Assembly: GCA_037176885.1 (NCBI GenBank)
Contig: JAWWNJ010000240.1
Location: 124,001 to 188,000, forward strand
Direction of reading: 5' to 3'
Origin: Favolaschia claudopus
Lineage: Eukaryota; Basidiomycota; Agaricomycetes; Agaricales; Mycenaceae
Length of the DNA stretch: 64,000 nucleotides
In this document: in pieces, positions 22,687 to 33,226 of the stretch
Position numbering within the stretch: the stretch's first letter is position 1
Layout of the letters: each line of letters opens with the position of its first letter
Notes under the pieces: generated by a model
The model's database searches: none
What the model was told of the DNA's origin: nothing
Seen by the model: only the letters and a program-made list of their open reading frames with translations
Program-made: the position numbers and the translations under genes

Positions 22687-24500
22687 ATGTCATCTACATC
22701 CGACGCGTCGTCTCGTACGTGCTGCTGGGGCCTCGAAGACGGTGAGTTTTATTCTCGGTATTGTCATTAGGGCAGGAGACTCACATCATTGACCCCGAAG
22801 TTCCAACGGGCGCACTTGGATCGAGGATCCGAAGTCTCTCACACGCTTCACGTTCACCTTGCAGGCACTCCGAAGTGCTCCTTACAGTCACACTCCGAAC
22901 AACCTCGGTGATGGGGTCTTTGTTTTTCTTGGTGCGTCTTCCATATTCACATATGATCTGATATTCGGACAGCACCCCGCCACCGCAATCTATTTGCCCC
23001 AATCGACTGTCTTTTTGGGCCTACCAGCCGCCTCCCCGATCACGTTTTGCCGCACCGTTGCTTTGGGCAGCGTGTCCTCCACTTTATCCTTCCTTCTCTT
23101 AGTGGCGATCCCGATCCCGTGTGCGGAAAAGCGTGCACAACTCTGACGACTTCCACTTCTGAACCTGAAGTCGGAGTTGTTTCTCGATCAGTGTCCCCGG
23201 AGATCTTTGAGGTTCCGGACAGTGACGACGAGGTATGTCCTACTTCCATCGAATAAAGATCAATTGTGTTTAGTGTTTCTCATCTTTCTAGTTCCCCGAC
23301 ATGTTGATTGATTCGGTGAGCATTTACTTTGAAACAATTGTTCTATTGCTAAAAATACTAATCAATACAGGTTGCTGTCTACCAGAGCGATAACGGGACT
23401 GAATCGCATTCAGGTCCAGCAGCATCCATCCAATCGGCACGCACAGTACGTAGTTTTCTTCAATCTTTTGGTTTTAACCACTTATACTGAAAATCTAGAT
23501 CGTCACCCGTGCTGCGGCCCGTCAGCAGTGGCAAGAGGTGATCTATTCCTTATCTTATGCCACATATTCTGACATTTACATACAGCAAGCGGCGGCGGCA
23601 GCTGTCCCAATCTCAAATGTTGCAATCTTTGTTCCCGGACCGCTCCTCTTGTCGGCAATGGAACTTTCGCCGGTCAATATTAAGGCAAGTCAACTATCTC
23701 CATCTCTATTTTACCAAATCCGTTAAAATTCCTTCAGCCGCGTTCATATCTCGGACCCATGGCTCCAGTCGACCTCACTCTCCAACACATGCCGGGCTCT
23801 GGACCCTGTAATTTGGTGGCTTGGCAAAACCATCTTCTCGGGCCGCGGGACATGGACGATCATATCGTCATCACTGCCAGTTCTGTTGACGAGGGAGCCC
23901 GAGCTCTCATCACTCTGTGTTTCTGGTTGTGCTCGCATCCAACCAACTTGAAGCTCAAGGAAGTTCTCACGGAGCAGTTTGCCTCTCCCTGACCGAAAAT
24001 TGACAATGCGCATCTCGGGAATAAGGGCCTGTTTGGTCTTCGAGCAAGAATGTAAGTTTTTTTTTTTTTAATTTCTAACATCGATGCTCAGCTGATGGGC
24101 TCACGCTTCAGCGGTCCGGGGATTGGCAGAGGGCCTCGCAACGAGGTCGTTGCGGAAGCTCTCAAAATATTGTTTGCAGACGGCCGATTTTGGACTGAAC
24201 GTGAAGGGTATCTAACTCTTCGCCTTCATCCGTCTTGTACGCCTATCCCCTATCGTTTCTGTATTTCCAAAGCCACCGGGCTTATATTTCTTCTTCACTT
24301 CCTATTCATCGGCGCTCCACTTCCAGCGTCTCCCTTCCTTTTTTTGACTTTGTTCGACGGTCGTGCAATTGCGTATAAATTTGACGTTGATTTTCTTTCC
24401 ACATTCATCTCTCGCACTTCACTCGGCCTCATCAAGCGTATTGTCGGCGGACCTTTGGATGCGCCATTGTATTCCTCTCAAGGCGAGTTTTGCGAGGAGT
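22687..24500 (+). pseudogene. Multi-exon gene of unknown function (possibly HECT-like), decayed
   Basis: A convincing exon chain is visible: an exon ending 23232, then 23292-23315, 23371-23445, 23499-23537, 23586-23694, 23738-24051 and 24112 onward. Introns are 43-60 nt; the one at 23695-23737 uses a GC donor. The frame holds an acidic stretch (EVPDSDDE), a helical segment ending SVDEGARALITLCFWLC, and a block starting GRGPRNEVVAEALKILFADG and running to FLFLTLFDG. The GRGPRNEVV block recalls the start of HECT ubiquitin-ligase domains, but the catalytic Cys lobe is absent. An in-frame TGA (23990-23992) sits between two well-matched segments, and the sequence loses coherence after about 24,500. 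The start at 22687 is tentative. Confidence 0.5.
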
Positions 24501-24718
24501 ATCAGTCGGCGAGCAATGGCATTCGGAATCTCCTTTATTTTCACAACCGCCTCCTCGCTTCTGCCGTCATCATGACCCCATACCCGCAACCTTTGTTGCG
24601 GACGACTGGTGTCTTCATATCGACATCCCTAACATCCTTCCATGTAATAATATCACCGAGCCTCCCTCGCTTTATCGCTCGCCTCGATTATGTTACCTTT
24701 TTCAAGTCGTACAAGACT

Positions 24719-24866
24719 ACAAGTGCAGTTCTTCCGTTGACCACCCTTTACATCACCATTTTCCCCTCACATCCTCGTGTTTCACTATAACAACAAGTGC
24801 AGTTCTTCCGTTGACCACCCTTTACATCACCATTTTCCCCTCACATCCTCGTGTTTCACTATAACA
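24719..24866. repeat. Exact tandem duplication, 2 x 74 bp
   Basis: Two identical 74-bp units stand directly head to tail (start ACAAGTGCAGTTCTTCCG). Identity suggests a very recent event or an assembly effect. Confidence 0.85.
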
Positions 24867-25352
24867 ATGTATTTCTACCATAAATCTGCCTTTCCTTTCA
24901 TCCTTCATATCGGCCTTCGCCTGTCTGCGTTCATTTCGACATCCCAGCCGACAATGCGCATGCACATGTACTCATACATGTTCTTCTTGCTTGCTGACCG
25001 TCCACATTGCTCCTCCCGTTTCCTCTCTTTTCCAAAACCATTTTGATCCTCTATCCTTTTCATTTCTCGTACTGTACTCATCTTGCGGGACGCCGTCCAT
25101 CCCGCCTGACGAGGTTCCATCTTCATCTGCGCATCTGTCTACCTTGTAGGCGGTGCACCTCATCTCGCACCTGTTCACTCTGTGGACTTCTTGCACCTGT
25201 TCACTCAGTGGACTGTGCTCTTCTCTGGCGAGACGCCGTCCAGGGAAAGGAGTGCAACTGAAGACTCACCTCAAAGCGCTACTACCCCATCGAGTTCTTC
25301 GAATGCCCAAGGATCTTCTAGTACAAGGGAACGCTAGTCAAAGCCAAAGACT

Positions 25353-25487
25353 ATGTCGGCAGATCTTGCGGCAGATCCGGGCAGGATCCAGATCAATCTC
25401 GAAGTCAATCGATCGCGGAAGATCGCGGAGGAACTTGCGGCGAGACACAACAGTAGAGCACAGGCACGTTGTCGTCGGAAGGTGTGA
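25353..25487 (+). CDS. Small basic ORF, 44 residues
   Basis: An ATG-to-TGA frame encodes a Glu/Arg/Ala-rich helical peptide (NLEVNRSRKIAEELAARHN). It reads like part of a coiled coil and has no neighbouring exons I can join. It may be a relic of a Gag- or transposon-related helix. Function unknown. Confidence 0.25.
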   Translation: MSADLAADPGRIQINLEVNRSRKIAEELAARHNSRAQARCRRKV

Positions 25488-25827
25488 GATAAACAAGCCG
25501 AGGTAGACGGGCGCAAAGTCTGAGCACGAGAACATACCGAAACAGAATCTTGAGGATAGAGAGATGCGGGAGAAGAAAGAGAGGAGGACGACAAGCAGAG
25601 TAAGCTGCCAGCTACAACGCGCCACGCGGAACCGAGAGAAGAAAAGTGCGCTGGAAGCCAGCGCAAGAGAAGACTACGCCAAGTCGCGACACGGCGAGTA
25701 CAGTGCCGGACAAGCAAAGTCGACAACTTTGATCTTCCCTTTATGGAAGGTGTGACACGCCCCCAGATGTCTAGATTTTGGTGTAAAACAGTCGCTTGAA
25801 GAGTTCTCCACGAGCCGATTGACATTA

Positions 25828-26027
25828 GCGGGTTTGTGCAAAGCGACCCGGGTCGCTTTGGGACCGCTCAGATCTCGACAACGAGCAGTCTCAGGTGTGA
25901 AGTCCCAGCGACCCAAGAGTGTCTCAGGGCAATACTCCTATAGGTCGCTTAGAGCTCACACCTGGTATCTGTTGTTGTGGAGATCTGAGCGATCGAAAAG
26001 CGACCTGGGTCGCTCGCACAAACTCTC
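25828..26027. repeat. 200-bp foldback MITE (TA duplication)
   Basis: Inverted arms of about 50 bp contain AGCGACCCGGGTCGCT-type palindromes. TA lies at 25826-25827 and 26028-26029. The arms themselves hold internal palindromes, so each can form its own hairpin. Confidence 0.8.
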
Positions 26028-26727
26028 TAATATAATTGTCAAACTCTCTATTGTCAAAATTGGTCAAAAAAACGAAAATCATGAAATGATAGCCGAAAAT
26101 ATGGCCGTAACCTCATGATTGATGGGAAAAACCTCGGACATACTCGTAGTGAGAAAAAGTCATGGACGGTCGGTTCTTTGACTGATCTCGGCCGTCTTTG
26201 CACCTTTTTGTATGATCCCATCACCAAGATTAGAAATAATTGATGTTTGGCTCAAAACAGCCAAACAATCAGACAACTCCAAACTTGATTTTTCCAACCC
26301 AGCAAGAAATTTTTTACACAAATACCTCCCACCCAGGGTGCACCTCTAATAAAACTATTGGGATTCGGTACTCGGGTGAAGCAAAACGGTGCAGCCATTC
26401 TTGAGATATCGCGCTTGCAAGTTTGCCAAAATTGCCGTAAAATAGTAGTCTAGAGTTAGGTGTCACGCGTTAGCCGTAAGTCACCCTTCCCCCAAACCTC
26501 TTGTCCCGCACCTATTTCTCCACTTGGCTGTATAGGAAATGTGGATGCGAAGTTGAACCTTTTCGGACGAGAGGCACAGCCACAGCAGCGTTCGACTCAA
26601 AATGAGGCTAATTCACAAACGGGGCTCGAATATTTGAGACCAAGAATCATTTGGGTAGGCTTTCAAAGGTCTTCGAAGTTACACCAGGTTTGTAGCTACC
26701 CTCCTGGCTGAGCAAAGGGCAAGCATA

Positions 26728-26834
26728 GGCTCGAGACCAGCCGTTAGTGGGAGTAATGACGAGCGAGCAGGTATTGTTATTGTCAGTAATACCTGCTTGC
26801 TCGTCATTGCTACTATAACGGCTGGTTTCGAGCC
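26728..26834. repeat. 107-bp nested palindromic element (TA duplication)
   Basis: The arms (GGCTCGAGACCAGCCGTTA and GAGCGAGCAGGTATT blocks and their complements) fold almost end to end around a 12-nt centre. TA lies at 26726-26727 and 26835-26836. Confidence 0.8.
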
Positions 26835-26914
26835 TAGGGCAAGCAGGAAATTTCCTTTTTGGCGATTTCCTTTTCCGGAATGGGGACTCATGGCTTTTGA
26901 TATGCCAGTGAAAT

Positions 26915-26996
26915 CAGACCATTAAATCAGATTTTTTGCCCGTCCCAATATAACACAAAAAAATCTCGGGATTTGTGGTCTGACTTGGGAGACTAG
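26915..26996. repeat. TATA-hairpin repeat, copy H4
   Basis: Starts CAGACCATTAAATC and ends GTGGTCTGACTTGGGAGACTAG-like, with a GTCT/AGAC stem before TAG. It is related to copies at 16304, 34641 and 43655; here the TATA is only AATATAAC. Confidence 0.5.
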
Positions 26997-27506
26997 TAAA
27001 ATAGCCGAAAATGGCAAAAACAGCCAAAAGTCGCCAACTTCAGAGCGCGATATCTCAACAACGGCTGCACCGTTTGACTTCATTCAAGTTGTAGGTCACT
27101 CAGTTATGATGGATGGCGCTACAAGACAGTCCAAATCATCATTCGAACAAAAAATGTCCCGTTGACTTACAAAATTGAGGTTTTGAGCTACAAGATTGTT
27201 AGGCCATTTTCGGCCAAACATCAATTACTTTCGATCTTGGTGATGGTCAGTATCTTGTTGCATATACCCAGCACCCAAATCATACAAAAAGGTGCAAAGA
27301 CGGCCGAGATCGGTTAAAGAACCGACCGTCCATGACTTTTTCTCACCACGAGTAGCGCAATCGACACCTTTCGTTGAGTAGGTTATGATTCTGATAAACT
27401 AAAGAAAATTCCACGAGCGGTTCCTGAGAAATCTGCATCTCTTTGCCTGGGAAATCGCACCGGATTTGGCAATTCCGAGTCACGTTACATGATACTGTCA
27501 AAGATA

Positions 27507-27633
27507 AGGGAACTTCTCCGGGTGATCATGATGGCAAAACGGTCGAGGTTCCCACGGTGGGTCATTGTTTTCCCTCCTCCAAGGGGAAATCCCTCGGCCG
27601 GGAAAACGCGTTTTCGGCACCCAAATGACCGAT
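27507..27633 (+). repeat. Repeat E, copy 1 (partial)
   Basis: GATGGCAAAACGGTC, GTTCCCACGGTGGGTCATTG and GGAAAACGCGTTTTCGGC blocks match copies at 27937 and 19672. The right end is cut short near 27,633, just before the Helitron-like element. Confidence 0.7.
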
Positions 27634-27647
27634 CCTATCCTACTATA

Positions 27648-27912
27648 TCTATAATAAAAGACACTACGGGACCGCAGGTCCCGTGATAATTCACGTGAAA
27701 AAGCAGGTGACTTTTCACACGCGTTCCCCGGCGCCGCGCGCCGGCGAGTGCAGCGAGCGGCAGTGCGGCGCCGCGGGCACAGAATTCAGCAAAAAAAAAA
27801 AAAAAAAAACACGCGGGGTTTGGGGCGGAGCCCCGACAAGCTGTGCACCAGCCGTAGGGAGGGACGCGAGCGCAGCGAGCCGGCCCTGCCGAAGGCGGGG
27901 TGCTAAAGCTTG
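27648..27912 (+). mobile_element. Helitron-like non-autonomous element, complete 265-bp copy
   Basis: 5' end TCTATAATAAAAGACAC, followed by a CGGGACC-GCA-GGTCCCG hairpin. 3' end: stem CCCTGCC/GGCGGGG (27884-27900) then 12 nt ending CTTG. The upstream host base is A and the downstream T. Lack of TIR and target duplication, a 5' TC, a subterminal 3' hairpin and A|T insertion are Helitron hallmarks. The 3' CTTG differs from the canonical CTRR. The interior has a pure-A run and GC-rich palindromes (GGGGCGGAGCCCC). Confidence 0.75.
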
Positions 27913-27936
27913 TATACATGAAAACACAAGGATCAG

Positions 27937-28083
27937 CTCGGGAACTTCTCCATTCCGAGGGTGATGGCAAAACGGTCCAGGTTCCCACGGTGGGTCATTG
28001 TTTTACCCTTCCCCAAGGGGAAATCCCTCGGCCGGGAAAACGCGTTTTCGGCACCCAGAAAAGCCTCGGAATGACCGATTTTT
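27937..28083 (+). repeat. Repeat E, copy 2
   Basis: Full-length relative of 27507 and 19672. It ends at GGAATGACCGATTTTTC, only about 40 bp before the kinase-like start codon, so it probably contributes leader or promoter sequence to that gene. Confidence 0.75.
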
Positions 28084-28124
28084 CTGCTTACAGCTCAAAG
28101 ACGTGTCATTTGCACGTGACCAGA

Positions 28125-30110
28125 ATGGACTCTGCTACTGCCCCCACCAGCTCAAGGTCGAGAAGGCCGCAAATCCCCAGTTGGGAGGCGACGATATCCG
28201 GTGCCCCACTTGTTGAAGATCCTGCGTTTGGCCCAAATTTCACCTTCGCGGATATCTTGACCTTGCGTCTCCCCACAGTGCGGGATGTTTCTCGGAGTGA
28301 ACACACTGCTCCGTATAGTGATCTTTATCCATCCCCAACGCCGCCTCGGTTCTATCTGCGGGATGACGACTTACTATCTTCCCTTGTCGAAACATTCTAT
28401 CTCCTCGTGAGCCGGCAGTGCAAAGCTCACCATCGCCCTCTGAGCAATTGCAATACCCCTCCAAAAGCTCGCGCCGCCTGGGAGTTCCTGAAGGAACACG
28501 TTGAAACCCCGTATACAAATGAAGGCTTTATCGCCACGTACGCAGTTCATATCAACAACATTCTGTCGGCACTTTGTTACTACATCAACGAGACTACCTG
28601 CGTAACTTCCGCATCCATCCAGGAGTTTTCCCAGTGCGGCGACCAAATAATCACTCGGGCATTCAGGCAAGATATACCTGGCATGCCTACGGTCAATTGG
28701 CCTGTTAGTGGAATAGCGGTGGAGTGGAAAACATCGAGGGTGTTCGAATGCCACCGTCACGAGCTCAGTGAGTTCTCGGTCATATGCGATGGAACTGCGG
28801 AAGGGATGGAGGGCATCATGAAGAAGGTATGATTTAAGATAGATGGAGTTCAACACAAAGCTGAACTGTAGCTTTGGCAGCTAGGACTTCACATGAACAC
28901 CGTAGAGAGCCATATGCGTAGCGAGATCAATCGCCTGGAAGCCGCGGCCCAACGCAACTATCCTGGCCCTTCCGATTTGTTACCTGCAAACAGATTTGGG
29001 GCGATCTTCACCGGCGTCGATCTTGTCATGGTAGAAGCGAGTGAGCACATCGCTACCCACCAGAAGATATGGACTCACATACAACATACAGTTACTGGCG
29101 TGTTTCCAGATGGCACTTCACTGCCTGGTCTCGCTTATACAACAACGGCCGTGGAGTCTCGCTCCGCGGGTGACGGCTCTTCGCACAGTATCCTAGCCCT
29201 CATGATTGCTGCATTATACGATGTGGGTCGACGCAGCACCATTGATGACCTTAGTGATCCCGCCCAAAACATTTGGAACCAGTATAATTGGCAACTTGGC
29301 TCTTCACCCGGTGGCGAGCCTGGCACCACTGGCTCAAAGTCTTTGCCATCCTCTCAAGCCTCGGGAGCTTCAGGTGGTGGCTCTTCACAACCTCACAACT
29401 TCTCGCAAATGGTGAGCACTCCTTGTCTCTCTGGCACTTGAGAAACTTTCTCACAACTTTGCCAAGCACCTGAAATATGATCTGGACGGTTTTAACACTG
29501 CACCTCGCCCATTGCTTTGCTGCCAGTGCGTTCCCAATCAGGCTTCATTTGTGGATGCACATGCTGTGCTGGAGTTGAACTCTAACGGAGCAAGGGTGGG
29601 AAGCCGCGCGTCGACTTTCAGAGGTGTTTTGCATATGGGTGACACTGATCTCCATGTTTTCCTCAAAACTTACCCCCGCGTTATCACCGGCTTTTTGGAT
29701 CGCGAGCGCGCTGCCTACAGTCTCGTGAGAAACGTAACCCATGTGCCTCAATTGTTTGCCCACATACTCGAGCCACATGGGCATTATGCCGGTCTTCTTC
29801 TCGAAGACGCAGGTGACCAGCTGGGCAATGGTGATTGGAGCGACATCAAGCTCTCCGAGGCAGACAGGTACTTACTGGTCCCGGTGCTGGCTAATAACAA
29901 CTGTTGACTTTTGGCAGGACACACTTATATTGCATCATGAAGGAGATTCACAGTGCTGGTGTGATACACGGCGACTTAGTGCCGCGCAATTTTGTGCGTA
30001 GTGCGCGCGGGATTCTCGCTGTAGATTTTGAATTTGCTATTGTTGGGCATAACTGTGCGGGGGAAAGCTGTGGAGAGCTCCAAAGTTTCCGGCGTATGTT
30101 GCGTATCTAG
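28125..30110 (+). CDS. FunK1-like (atypical fungal) protein kinase
   Basis: Four exons, 28125-28826, 28872-29411, 29467-29867 and 29918-30110, give an uninterrupted 611-residue frame with introns of 45-55 nt. The first 350 residues are mixed helical and match the long N-terminal part of FunK1-type kinases only in layout. The C-terminal kinase part shows VFLKTYP (candidate ATP-binding Lys), RERAAYSLVRN (candidate Glu helix), LLEDAG (hinge), HGDLVPRNF (catalytic loop, HGD in place of HRD) and VDFEFA (metal site, DFE in place of DFG). The lobe after DFE is very short, which is usual for this family but leaves activity uncertain. The gene starts just downstream of a Helitron-like element and repeat E and stops two bases before a MITE. 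Confidence 0.7.
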
Positions 30111-30112
30111 TA

Positions 30113-30543
30113 GTGCTGGGTTTTGAATGCTGTATTTTACGATGTATTAATACAGGGCGTATTTATACACGTATAATACATTTCCTACATGGGAGCCTCG
30201 GAGGGCTATGTCAGCCTTTTTGTACAATCTGGCCCATATAGGGTATGATTGATCGAAATCATGGATATTGGTGGTTCGGCTGGTTCCGGCAACAATGTTT
30301 GACCCCTTGATACGGTCTCAAATGGGGAAAATCCTGATGATCTTGCGGAAATGCCGAAAGCAGTCTCAGCCCGAAAAAAAACCATACGAGGCGAAAAAAT
30401 GGTTTAAAACGCAATTTTCAGGGCTCCGGAGTGATCCGGCCCGGCGTGTATTTAATGTATTTTTACAAGCCATACATTGCATACATTGGGCCTCCTGCGC
30501 CCATTCAATACATACACAGCCAAAATCATTTCCGACCCAGCAC
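30113..30543. repeat. 431-bp MITE immediately after the kinase stop codon
   Basis: Ends GTGCTGGGT and ACCCAGCAC lie between TA at 30111-30112 and 30544-30545. The interior includes GTATTAATACAGGGCGTATTTATAC, i.e. AT-rich stretches that could supply a polyadenylation signal to the kinase transcript. Confidence 0.7.
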
Positions 30544-30664
30544 TAGTATCTAGATGATCCTGGGGGGTCGGCAATTGTCAGTTGTGTGACGTTGTGTCAC
30601 ATTATGTGACAGTCACTCCGTCTTCGCCAAACGGCTGATCAATCACCCGTCTAATTTTTTTTGT

Positions 30665-31072
30665 CTATACAATACATCTGTGTTCCATTACGTCCAAGTA
30701 CACCGTTTGAGCTGGAGGACAGGACCAGACCGAATCGATGTCAACAAGTATCCGAGATTTTGTGATTCGTATGCCCGCATATGTCGAAGCTTGAACATGC
30801 GAGATCTGCCCATACGCGGCAACTTCTCCTCCTTCTCGGGTGAGTAAGGCAACCCTAGTCCCCGGGGGCGTATTATGCTGTACACATTGAAGTGCAGCCG
30901 TCTTGGAAAGTTCTTCGAAGATCAACCGAGATGCATACACATCGAGTGCCGCATAGTTCAGAAGGTCAGGTGCAATTACTGAGTGCTCCCAGTTCTCACC
31001 CGTTCTGAGTGACAGATCTTTTGAAAGGGAAATTTTCCCGCTAACGAATCTATTCTGGATGAGTGAGGTCAT
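30665..31072 (-). pseudogene. 3'-5' exonuclease domain fragment (DEDDy type)
   Basis: The frame (ATG at 31072) carries SLSKDLSLRTGENWEHS and then LNYAALDVYASRLIFEEL. The YAALDVYAS block is the Exo III motif (Tyr and final Asp) of Werner/RNase D-type exonucleases. Motifs Exo I and II are missing, so only the end of the catalytic domain remains. After it comes a beta-rich tail (TPPGTRVALLTREGGEV) typical of the agaricomycete repeat-associated members. The upstream gene was not found. A remnant of a multi-domain gene or captured exon. Confidence 0.55.
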
Positions 31073-31303
31073 CCATATTTGGAAATTCTCTGTCGCACGG
31101 ACTCGAACTTCACTCTTTCTACATCGTTTTGTTCATTGAGGCCCTGTAGAGTGGGGTAAAGGGGTCTAATATGTTACACAATATAGAATGCATCGCCTTT
31201 GCGAAGCGAAAAGTTGTTTGGGACTCATGATTGAGCTACATATGATTAATGTGTTTTATAGGAAAAGAGCAGTATAGATTGAATGATACACGGCTATCAT
31301 GGC

Positions 31304-31828
31304 CAGTGTTGGAATTTAAGGGGTTAATAAGGGTAAATTTTGAAGCTCAGGCCTTAAGCTTAACTAGGGCTTAATATTAAGGGCAAATTAAGGGTCAAGT
31401 TAAGGGCTGTTTAATTTTTTTCTGCGCGAGCCAGGACCACCTCCAGGTGAACAAAATGCAAGACTTTCCCTCTCAAATCCCTTGTGACTTCCCAGGGACC
31501 TTCATAAGTTCATTCACACACTGGACTTGAAATAATTCGTCGCTAAAACTTCATCCAAGGAACATCAAATAAATTGAGACTGTTTTGTATATTTACAATG
31601 CTTTTTCAGATGTTTCCCCGCAAAACAAATGGCTCTTTTGAGCATTCTCAGCTATTGTCAACATCAAGTTGGTTCAACTGGTGAGATAATGGCAAAAAGA
31701 ATGTTACATAATCAATCATTAACCCTTAATTAAGGCTTAAGCCTGTCGACAATTGAAGCTAAGGCCTGAACTTAAGGGCAAATTAAGGCTTAACTTAACT
31801 TAAGGGTTAACCCTTAATTCCAACACTG
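31304..31828. repeat. 525-bp hAT-type MITE
   Basis: Inverted ends CAGTGTTGGAATT lie between perfect 8-bp direct repeats ATCATGGC (31296-31303 and 31829-31836). Subterminal regions are packed with TTAAGGG and GGCTTAA repeats, like hAT transposase binding arrays. No coding region. Confidence 0.9.
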
Positions 31829-31839
31829 ATCATGGCTTA

Positions 31840-33170
31840 AAATGCTGCATAGAGCTACTATAATTGCTGAAGTTATATGTAGACACAAATGCTGAGCAAC
31901 CCTTCCCCGTTTCGGTAGGATTGTGAGCAAATGGGCTTTACAGTGATCAACTTACCCACAGATGAGTTTACGGGGACCAGCTGCATGGAATGAGCGGTAA
32001 AAGCACATTTTTTAATTCAACAGTACAGAACACACTTTTTTGAGACTAATTTCGAGCCCAGAACATTTGAAAAGTCCTCTGAACTTCAATTCTACATGCA
32101 AGTCAAAATCAACAAATATGCATTCATTGAGCTCAATAAATGCACTATAACGCGTAGATTTGTCTTCCTTAAGAGTGGTCACACAATATTCATCGGAATC
32201 CCAGCACATTGAATGCGAGAGAGGGTCAAATTAGGAGTAGAAAGTAAACCGCGACGCGAGTGTCACAGACTGTCACGCGTGTTTGCGTAACAACAAAATG
32301 ATGTCTCTGAGAATAGTATCGAGGCGCCATCACCTCGATAAGGTGAGGTCACCTCGCCTCCGAGGGCCTCCACCTTGCGGCAGCACTAGTCCTCATTTGC
32401 AATGTGCTTGACAATCTATTTGTTGTGAGTATTAAACGTCGCACAGGGAGCCGAGATTGCAAAAACCTTGAAACTATCATCAAGATCTGCTTGGTCTGGC
32501 GCCAAACACGAAGTATGCTGGTCAGCATTCGATTCGTCTCGTTCTAAAGGAGGTATCTCGATAGATTGAAAGTTGACGCAGAGAGGCCAGATATGAGACA
32601 GGAGTCAGTGGTTGCCAGTTGCCAGCTTCGACACAGAATGAGTGAGCCACTGAGTTTCGGGGAGGACGGATGGGGGTGCAGGTGGTTCGTATGCAAATGA
32701 TAAGGACTGTCGGAAAGTGATGTCGATTCAGCGGTTTTAAGTGCTGCTGCACTGCATTCGCAAATGGATGAGTCGGACAGGGTACGGCACCACGGTGGAG
32801 TCGAGAGAATCAGGCTTGAAGCAGGAGAGTGTCTAGAGAAGCAGAAGAAGCAGAGCGACTCCTCGCGCATCCCATCGCCCCGCACCCTGGGCGCCAGCGG
32901 TTCAAGCATTTCACCGTGGCGTGCTCCCACACCCACACCTATGTTGTCACGAAACGAGGCTCACTTTGAAGGGTCCCAATTTTAGGGTATTTTTCGAGTT
33001 AAACTCAATGTTGAAAATTGCTTCTTATAAGTTTCGGTCTCGTCCATTACACCACGCAACACTGAGGGTCGACAATGCGCCTTTATGTAGTCTAGGATTT
33101 GATGGGGGGTAGGTCAGTGAAGCGTCCGTGGGAGTGATGGTGAGCTGATCCGCCACCCGGCAGGTTCCCG
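31840..33170. other. No recognisable gene
   Basis: Short frames only. A local palindrome (CACCTCGATAAGGTGAGGTCACCTC, 32,330-32,355) stands out. No TIR pair bounding the region was found. Confidence 0.45.
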
Positions 33171-33226
33171 TTTTGGGGAGCGTGTTATCTCTCTTCATCT
33201 CTCTCCCAGCCGTTCGCTCACTGGTA

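Larger units (their letters stand above)
26143..27352. mobile_element. 1.2-kb long-TIR element (TA duplication)
   Basis: Ends begin CTCGTAGTGAGAAAAAGTC, and imperfect inverted similarity continues for well over 150 bp on each side (GGTCGGTTCTTT, CGGCCGTCTTTGCACC, AATTGATGTTTGGC and, further in, AACGGTGCAGCC motifs). TA lies at 26141-26142 and 27353-27354. No coding frame. It contains the nested palindrome at 26728 and hairpin repeat H4. Confidence 0.75.

Noticed and set aside
27500..28085. Repeat E as a classical TIR transposon
   Set aside because: The AATGACCGATTTTT motifs near its two ends are direct, not inverted, and no target duplication is consistent; I left it as an unclassified palindrome-rich repeat.
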